Assembly (NCBI RefSeq): GCF_014859565.1 | Contig: NZ_JACUUA010000097.1 | Location: 1-12,464 of the forward strand | Direction: 5' to 3' | Source: Marinospirillum sp. | GTDB taxonomy: Bacteria > Pseudomonadota > Gammaproteobacteria > Pseudomonadales > Halomonadaceae | Length of the DNA: 12,464 bases | Part shown: piece after piece, positions 7,967 to 12,464 of the stretch | How positions within the stretch are numbered: position 1 is the stretch's first letter | How the letters are laid out: each line of letters begins with the position of its first letter | Translations under genes and position numbers: made by a program | Notes under the pieces: generated by a model | Told to the model about the DNA's origin: nothing | The model's database searches: none | What the model saw: the letters and a program-made list of their open reading frames with translations, nothing else

Positions 7967-9828
7967 GTTCTAATGCAACGGCTTGGCAAGAAGAGTTTCG
8001 GCGTGAGTGTGGAATACGGCGGGGCTTGATCCTGCATGGCAACACTGGTGATTTAACAGCAAGCCCTGAAGTGCCGGGACAGTGGGTGGTACTGCCCGAG
8101 GCGTTAACTAGCCTACTGAAACAGCGTGGCTATGAGCATGTGGTTTTCTGGAACCGCGTAAAGGGTATCAGTGGTATTGATGCCAAAACTTGGAACCGTT
8201 TACAGAGCACCGTTACCCAACCTGTAGCAAGCTCCGCTCCCCCGAAAGGGGAGTCTTATGATATGGGTGATGATCCGCAAGAAGCAGCGTCCCAGACCCT
8301 AGACACCGGAACCCTGATGGCAACTGCAGATGATCTACTGGCAGTAGCTGAGCATTGTTTACGACAGCAAGGAACCGAAAAGCCAGTTGCCTTTATACTG
8401 GACTGGACACAATATCTTTTCGGAAGTGCTAATTCATTGAGTGAAAATGAAAGGGGCTGGCTACTGCGCATTGGTCAGGCCACACGCGATGCAAGCATGA
8501 TCGCCAACGCTACAACCATTGCTCAGCCACAGTCAATGTTGGTGCTGTTGTGCGGTGGTTTAAATGTACTCCCACCGTCACTCTATCTGAACAACCCCCT
8601 CTTCAAGGAAATATCCATTCCATTACCGCCCCGCCAAGACCGGGAAAAGGCCATCCTCGGCTTAAAGGAGGTCTTTCGATTGCAGTCTTCCTTGATACAA
8701 GGAGGGCGAGACTTAACTGATTTCGTCGATGGGCTGGAAGGTCACAGCATTCGTGATATACATAACCTGGCACGACTTTCACGCCAAGAACCAGAGGTCT
8801 CAACTCCGGTATCACTGCTTAATCTATATCGCCATGGTCGAAAACATAGCCCCTGGGAAGAGTTGGATCACAAGAAACTGCAAACTATTTCAGAAACCCT
8901 GGCGTGGCGTGTAAAAGGTCAGAATCAAGCAATCGAGACGGTAAGGCGCATCCTTGTACGTGCGTTTACCGGCCTCTCAGGGCTACAACATTCATACCGG
9001 CAACGCACACCGAAAGGCGTATTGTTTTTTGTTGGCCCCACGGGTGTAGGTAAAACAGAGTTAGCTAAATCCATTGCAGAATTTCTTTTCGGTGATGAAG
9101 AAGCCTGCCTGCGCTTTGATATGTCTGAGTTTAATCATGAACATGCCGACCAGCGACTTGTGGGAGCGCCGCCCGGGTATGTTGGCTATGAAGCCGGGGG
9201 GCAGTTGACGAATGCAGTCAAGCAAAGACCCTTCTCGCTTTTGCTTTTTGATGAAATTGAAAAAGCACATCCGCGCATCCTCGATAAGTTTCTGCAGATT
9301 CTTGAAGACGGGCGTTTAACGGACGGCAAGGGTGAAACAGTCATGTTTTCAGATACTGTGATCGTGTTCACTTCCAATATCGGTGCTGCTGAGGTCAACC
9401 CAGAAAGTACCGATGTAGCCTATGACTTCATTCAGAAAGTGCGGCAGCATTTCGTGCAGGAGCTAAAACGACCAGAGCTACTTGGGCGCATTGGAGAGGC
9501 CAACATCATCCCTTTTAACTTTATGCTGGATGACACCTTTCTAATTGAAATTGCACGTGCCAAGCTGGAGCCCTTGCGAAAGGGGTTGAAAGAGAAGTGG
9601 GGCGTTTCCGGTTTAAAGCTAGTCAAGGAAGCAGAGGTTCTGTCTCTCATTATCAAAGAAGTGGACCGCGGAACAGGGGGGCGTGGTGTACCCAACGCAC
9701 TAACCAATGAACTGATTGACCCCCTTGCTGATTTTATTTTTGAAAATATGGGTACACCCGAGAACCTGCGAGGCAAAGCAATCGAGGTGCATATTGCTGG
9801 CGGAAAACTGATATTTGAGTTGGAGTAA
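7963..9828 (+). CDS. ClpB/ClpA-type AAA+ ATPase with degenerate N-terminal ATPase-like half
   Basis: This is a predicted ring-forming ATPase of 621 residues that could remodel or thread protein substrates. The C-terminal half (about 310-621) matches the second AAA+ module of Clp/Hsp100 proteins: Walker A GPTGVGKT (358-365, K364), pore loop GYVGY (405-409), Walker B D430-E431 (LLLFDEIEKAH), sensor 1 N472 (FTSN), likely arginine finger R509 (GRIGE) and sensor 2 R574 (GGRG). The N-terminal 300 residues contain HGNTGD (25-30), a hydrophobic strand with D147 (FILDW) and LVLLCGG (193-199) followed by a proline-rich IPLPPRQDRE (219-228). This arrangement resembles an AAA+ domain lacking Walker A. 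There is no Clp N-domain, no ClpB middle coiled coil and no obvious IGL/IGF loop, so a ClpP partner is unlikely. It overlaps the previous gene by 4 bases (ATGA), with GGAGAG at 7951-7956 as ribosome binding site. Confidence 0.92.
   Translation: MSSNATAWQEEFRRECGIRRGLILHGNTGDLTASPEVPGQWVVLPEALTSLLKQRGYEHVVFWNRVKGISGIDAKTWNRLQSTVTQPVASSAPPKGESYDMGDDPQEAASQTLDTGTLMATADDLLAVAEHCLRQQGTEKPVAFILDWTQYLFGSANSLSENERGWLLRIGQATRDASMIANATTIAQPQSMLVLLCGGLNVLPPSLYLNNPLFKEISIPLPPRQDREKAILGLKEVFRLQSSLIQGGRDLTDFVDGLEGHSIRDIHNLARLSRQEPEVSTPVSLLNLYRHGRKHSPWEELDHKKLQTISETLAWRVKGQNQAIETVRRILVRAFTGLSGLQHSYRQRTPKGVLFFVGPTGVGKTELAKSIAEFLFGDEEACLRFDMSEFNHEHADQRLVGAPPGYVGYEAGGQLTNAVKQRPFSLLLFDEIEKAHPRILDKFLQILEDGRLTDGKGETVMFSDTVIVFTSNIGAAEVNPESTDVAYDFIQKVRQHFVQELKRPELLGRIGEANIIPFNFMLDDTFLIEIARAKLEPLRKGLKEKWGVSGLKLVKEAEVLSLIIKEVDRGTGGRGVPNALTNELIDPLADFIFENMGTPENLRGKAIEVHIAGGKLIFELE
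9822..9825 (+). promoter_or_regulatory. Ribosome binding site deciding the radical SAM start
   Basis: GGAG lies 7 bases before the ATG at 9833. The longer reading would use a TTG at 9815, with no good upstream site and an extra six residues before the conserved-looking start of the domain. The ATG at 9833, 4 bp after the AAA+ stop, is therefore preferred. Confidence 0.6.
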
Positions 9829-9832
9829 AGCT

Positions 9833-10417
9833 ATGGAATGGCTTAATTTAGCAGCCCGTCTGGCTTGCACTGAAGCTGAAGGGCCCGGACGAAGAGCCGC
9901 TATCTGGGTGCAGGGGTGCAACAAACGCTGTCGTGGTTGCTGCAATCCTGCTTACCTACCTCTTGTTGAGCGTGATTTTGTTTCGGCGTCATCAGTTCTC
10001 GAATGGTTGGAAAATGCGCATCATCTGCATGATCTGGAAGGAGTGACCTTTCTCGGTGGTGAGCCCATGTTGCAAGCACAAGGTTTGGCTGTCGTTGCAC
10101 AAGGAGCCCAGTTGCTGGGACTGTCAGTGATGGTATTCAGTGGATACACAAGAGCTGAGCTTGAAGTGATGCAGTTGCCTGCCAGTTTTCAGCTACTTGA
10201 ATATACGGATGTATTGGTGGATGGCATGTACGATGCGAACTTACCGGATCTAAGCCGTCGTTGGATTGGTTCTAAGAATCAACAATTCCATTACCTGACT
10301 CTGCGTTACGACAATCAAATTGAAATTGATGGTGAAGTTGAGCGCATGGTTGAAGTTCACCTGAAAATTGATGGCTCGATGTTTGTCAATGGATGGCCCG
10401 AAAAATTATTGCACTGA
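9833..10417 (+). CDS. Radical SAM protein of the NrdG/PflA activase type
   Basis: This is a predicted S-adenosylmethionine-dependent radical enzyme of 194 residues, about the size of anaerobic ribonucleotide reductase activase NrdG. The cluster motif is CNKRCRGC (C29, C33, C36; CX3CX2C), preceded by the IWVQG typical of NrdG-like proteins. GGEP at 75-78 is the motif that contacts SAM's amino group. Together they indicate a [4Fe-4S] cluster that cleaves SAM to a 5'-deoxyadenosyl radical. An extra Cys37 follows directly. No glycyl radical enzyme gene is nearby, and no RVxGY-type glycyl-radical motif was seen in the neighbouring proteins, so a normal nrdDG role is unlikely. It lies 4 bp after the AAA+ gene and closes the operon, so one of the cluster proteins, or a nucleic acid, may be its target. 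That is inference. Confidence 0.9.
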   Translation: MEWLNLAARLACTEAEGPGRRAAIWVQGCNKRCRGCCNPAYLPLVERDFVSASSVLEWLENAHHLHDLEGVTFLGGEPMLQAQGLAVVAQGAQLLGLSVMVFSGYTRAELEVMQLPASFQLLEYTDVLVDGMYDANLPDLSRRWIGSKNQQFHYLTLRYDNQIEIDGEVERMVEVHLKIDGSMFVNGWPEKLLH

Positions 10418-10654
10418 ATGTTATGAATCCAGTAAGAAGATGGAGTACTTTTTATAAGTCTTTTCAGGCGTTATTAATAATAAGATAATCATTTTACTGC
10501 TTTTAAAAGTCTGAAATTGAGTAACTACACGAGCAGATTCATGCGAAAATTCGAAAAGCAGTACAACTCAATAAAGTTTCTGCTAAACTTGCTCTGTTCA
10601 GCGCTTGATGCAACATCTTCCTATCCCTGAGTATAGAGTTTACTGAGAAAACTT
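10418..10654. other. AT-rich intergenic region between the two transcription units
   Basis: This is 237 bp without a supported gene. It contains two perfect 10-bp palindromes, TTATTAATAA (10471-10480) and CTTTTAAAAG (10500-10509), and a short inverted repeat GATG-CAA-CATC (10607-10617). There is no strong intrinsic terminator after the radical SAM stop. A TATAGA at 10632-10637 could be a -10 element for the carbamoyltransferase gene, but no -35 is well spaced from it: the closest candidate, TTGATG at 10605-10610, is 21 bp away. A promoter is expected here because the composition and gene content change, but it is not clearly visible. Confidence 0.4.
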
Positions 10655-12349
10655 ATGAGCAAATATATTGTTGGGTTAAATATTGGAAATCATGACTCTG
10701 CCGCTTGCTTGATCAAAGATGGTGTATTACTTTCATATGCGGAGCAAGAACGCTTTAGTCGTAATAAAATGGCAATAGGTGAGTCCCCTATAGAAGCAAT
10801 TCAATTCTGCCTTAACCATAATAAAATCACACTAGAAGATATTCAGGCGATTGCAGTTGGAATGAATTGGTCATATAGAAGAAAGATATATAATGAGCCG
10901 GAACATGAGCGCTCTAAATACGCCAAAATAGATAATGTTGATCGATATCTACCTAGCTCAATATTTGGCAGTATTCGACCACCGATTCATTACATTTCGC
11001 ATCATCTATCGCATGCTTCAAGCGCTTATCGTTTAAGTGGATTTAATGATTCGGCAGTTCTTGTTATGGACAATAGAGGAGAAGACTCTTCATCTTCTCT
11101 AGGAATCGCTCGTGATGGGAAAATTAACCTCTTCAAGACTATTGATATACCTAACTCGTTAGGTATTTTTTATGACAGCGCTTGTAGATACACAGGCCTT
11201 TATGGGAAATACCGTGAAGTAGGTAAATTTATGGGGCTTTCTTCTTACGGCACTCCAAATATGAGAATGCCAATAACTTCTGCACGGAGCGGTGAGATAT
11301 ATTCAGAACTAGAAGAGCTAGACAGTAAATCAATATTTGAAAGCATTAATAACAGAAAAAGACAGCTGAGCGATTACTTTGAAACAAATTGCTTTCCTTA
11401 TGAGTCAGGTAACAAAGATGAGATTATGAGTTATGCGAACTTCGCAGCCTCTGCTCAGTGTGCATTAGAAAATGTGATCATTGGATTTATAGAAGAGCTT
11501 AAAGAAAGAACAGGCCTTGATAATCTTGTAATCGCCGGAGGGGTTGCTTTGAACTGCTCTGCTAATGGTAAAGTCGAACGCGCTGGCATATTTAAAAATA
11601 TCTATGTTCCTCCTTTTGCATCTGATGGAGGAACAGCAATCGGCGCTGCATTTGAGTTGGATTATATATTGCATAATAGATCCCTTTCTTCTGAAGCATT
11701 GGACACGGCTTCATTGGGAGCCTCATTTACTGATACAGAAGCAGTATTAGCTCTTGAAAAGCACAAGGACAGTCTGTCTTGGGAAATACTGAATGATGAT
11801 CAATTATTCATTAATACCGCTGAATCTATTTCATCTGGTAATATTGTGTGCTGGATGCAGGGAGCTTTTGAAGCTGGACCCAGATCGCTGGGGAATCGAA
11901 GTGTTCTGGCTGATCCAAGAGAACGGAAGAGCCTTATACGACTGAATAAAATAAAAGAGCGTGAAATGTGGCGTCCTATCGCACCAAGTATTTTGTATGA
12001 GAACTACTCTGATTTTTTCACAGGAACTGCCGATAATAAGCATTTTATGAATTTTTCTGCTTTTGTAAATAAAGACAAGCAAAAATTAATTCCAGCTGTT
12101 GTCCATGTAGACGAAACAGCAAGACCCCAAGTCGTGACTAAAAAAAATCAGAAATACTATGGTCTTTTAAAGGCTTTTTATGAGAGAACAGGAATCCCAG
12201 TTCTCTGCAATACTTCTTTTAATCTTAAAGGAATGCCATTAGTGAATACACCTGATGATGCTATTGCTTGTTTTCTGCGCAGTGACTTTGATGTGCTTGT
12301 AATTGGAAATTTTTCAATAATTAAAAGGCCAGACAATGTTCACTTTTAA
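10655..12349 (+). CDS. Carbamoyltransferase, NodU/CmcH/TobZ family
   Basis: This is a complete 564-residue O-carbamoyltransferase of usual family length. These enzymes use carbamoyl phosphate and ATP to form carbamoyl-adenylate, then carbamoylate a hydroxyl of a sugar, antibiotic or Nod factor. The Kae1-like N-terminal part shows the opening [10 protein letters not shown], the metal-binding H116-x3-H120 ([11 protein letters not shown]), D139 in [16 protein letters not shown] (295-301) and D324 ([11 protein letters not shown]). The C-terminal YrdC-like part begins near 380 and shows [16 protein letters not shown] (407-422), WRPIAPS (439-445) and CNTSFNLKG (518-526). GAGAAA at 10645-10650 is a plausible ribosome binding site. 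The acceptor is unknown. The gene is clearly more AT-rich than the operon before it, with many ATA, AGA and TTA-type codons. Its overlap with the next gene suggests a surface-polysaccharide or metabolite cluster continuing to the right. DNA-base carbamoylation is a less likely alternative. Confidence 0.95.
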   Translation: MSKYIVGLNIGNHDSAACLIKDGVLLSYAEQERFSRNKMAIGESPIEAIQFCLNHNKITLEDIQAIAVGMNWSYRRKIYNEPEHERSKYAKIDNVDRYLPSSIFGSIRPPIHYISHHLSHASSAYRLSGFNDSAVLVMDNRGEDSSSSLGIARDGKINLFKTIDIPNSLGIFYDSACRYTGLYGKYREVGKFMGLSSYGTPNMRMPITSARSGEIYSELEELDSKSIFESINNRKRQLSDYFETNCFPYESGNKDEIMSYANFAASAQCALENVIIGFIEELKERTGLDNLVIAGGVALNCSANGKVERAGIFKNIYVPPFASDGGTAIGAAFELDYILHNRSLSSEALDTASLGASFTDTEAVLALEKHKDSLSWEILNDDQLFINTAESISSGNIVCWMQGAFEAGPRSLGNRSVLADPRERKSLIRLNKIKEREMWRPIAPSILYENYSDFFTGTADNKHFMNFSAFVNKDKQKLIPAVVHVDETARPQVVTKKNQKYYGLLKAFYERTGIPVLCNTSFNLKGMPLVNTPDDAIACFLRSDFDVLVIGNFSIIKRPDNVHF

Positions 12350-12464
12350 TGCCTCAAATATTACTGAAAAAGTTGATTTTGACCTTTTTGTTGAAACACA
12401 AAAAAAATATTTCGAGCGAAAAAGAAGCGAATTATTCAAAAAATATGCGATCCTTGATAAGAAT
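12336..12464 (+). CDS. N-terminal fragment of an unidentified protein (continues beyond window)
   Basis: The ATG at 12336 lies 14 bases inside the carbamoyltransferase gene, with AAAAGG at 12323-12328 as ribosome binding site 7 bases upstream. The frame stays open for 43 codons to the window edge. The visible protein begins [12 protein letters not shown] and continues with a lysine- and aromatic-rich helix. There is no signal peptide or recognisable motif. AT-rich codon use matches the carbamoyltransferase gene, and the overlap indicates co-translation, so it probably acts in the same modification pathway. The function cannot be read from this fragment. Confidence 0.72.
   Translation, partial: MFTFNASNITEKVDFDLFVETQKKYFERKRSELFKKYAILDKN

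Noticed and set aside
9432..9776. 114-codon antisense ORF within the AAA+ gene
   Set aside because: The opposite strand encodes conserved Clp motifs across this stretch. The antisense protein is Ser/Arg/Pro-rich with no recognisable domain.
7963..9828. ClpA/ClpX unfoldase of a ClpP-type protease
   Set aside because: No protease gene is in the operon and no IGL/IGF docking loop was seen. The N-terminal half is unlike ClpA.
9833..10417. Prokaryotic viperin (pVip) antiviral enzyme
   Set aside because: It shares CX3CX2C with viperins, but the surrounding IWVQGCNKRC, the GGEP position and the length of 194 residues fit the shorter NrdG/PflA activase type. Viperins are longer.
488..10417. Assignment to DISARM, Druantia, Zorya or BREX
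   Set aside because: No methyltransferase, DUF1998-type protein, PLD nuclease, SNF2 or DEAD helicase, MotAB-like pair, PglZ phosphatase or BrxL-like gene is present. Sharing only a helicase is not enough.
10607..10617. Short inverted repeat GATG-CAA-CATC as terminator or operator
   Set aside because: The stem is only 4 bp with a 3-base loop and no U tract, so it is expected by chance.
10418..10654. CRISPR array, tRNA or att-site repeat in the intergenic gap
   Set aside because: There are no regularly spaced repeats, no cloverleaf-like sequence and no long direct repeat matching another part of the window.

Overview
The window looks like bacterial accessory DNA, probably from a gammaproteobacterium. 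The genes have Shine-Dalgarno sites, are packed with 4-base ATGA overlaps, and have moderate GC. The lineage is an impression from protein style and codon use; nothing in the sequence fixes a genus. Nearly all readable genes are on the + strand.

Left edge (1-487): the tail of a small zinc-ribbon protein (CxxC...CxxC), about 100 bp of AT-rich DNA with a small hairpin, then a 47-codon ORF with a good ribosome binding site (hydrophobic N-terminal helix plus a polar helical tail). Neither was identified as a named family.

Core (488-10417): five tightly coupled genes, apparently one operon. (1) A 1316-aa superfamily 1 helicase of the DNA2/NAM7/UPF1 type with a coiled-coil insertion of several hundred residues between Walker A and Walker B. 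(2) A 793-aa protein with an unrecognised N-terminal region and a C-terminal PIN-type nuclease domain with all four expected acidic residues. (3) A 381-aa helical/coiled-coil protein with a small compact C-terminal domain. (4) A 621-aa ClpB/ClpA-type AAA+ ATPase whose C-terminal motor is intact and whose N-terminal half looks like a degenerate, P-loop-less ATPase domain. (5) A 194-aa radical SAM protein of the NrdG/PflA activase type with CX3CX2C and GGEP motifs. Junctions are ATGA overlaps or gaps of 4 bp, so the products are probably made together. The combination (helicase + predicted RNase/DNase + scaffold + unfoldase-like motor + radical SAM activase) does not match any defence system I can name with confidence. 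It is the best candidate here for an undescribed system; a conflict (anti-phage) or nucleic-acid/ribonucleoprotein quality-control role is inference.

Right edge (10418-12464): a 237-bp AT-rich gap ends the operon. A more AT-rich transcription unit follows: a complete 564-aa carbamoyltransferase (NodU/CmcH/TobZ family) overlapping by 14 bp a gene that runs off the window and was not identified. The compositional change suggests a different origin, such as a polysaccharide or secondary-metabolite modification cluster. No tRNA, rRNA, CRISPR array, insertion sequence, integrase or att-like repeat was seen.
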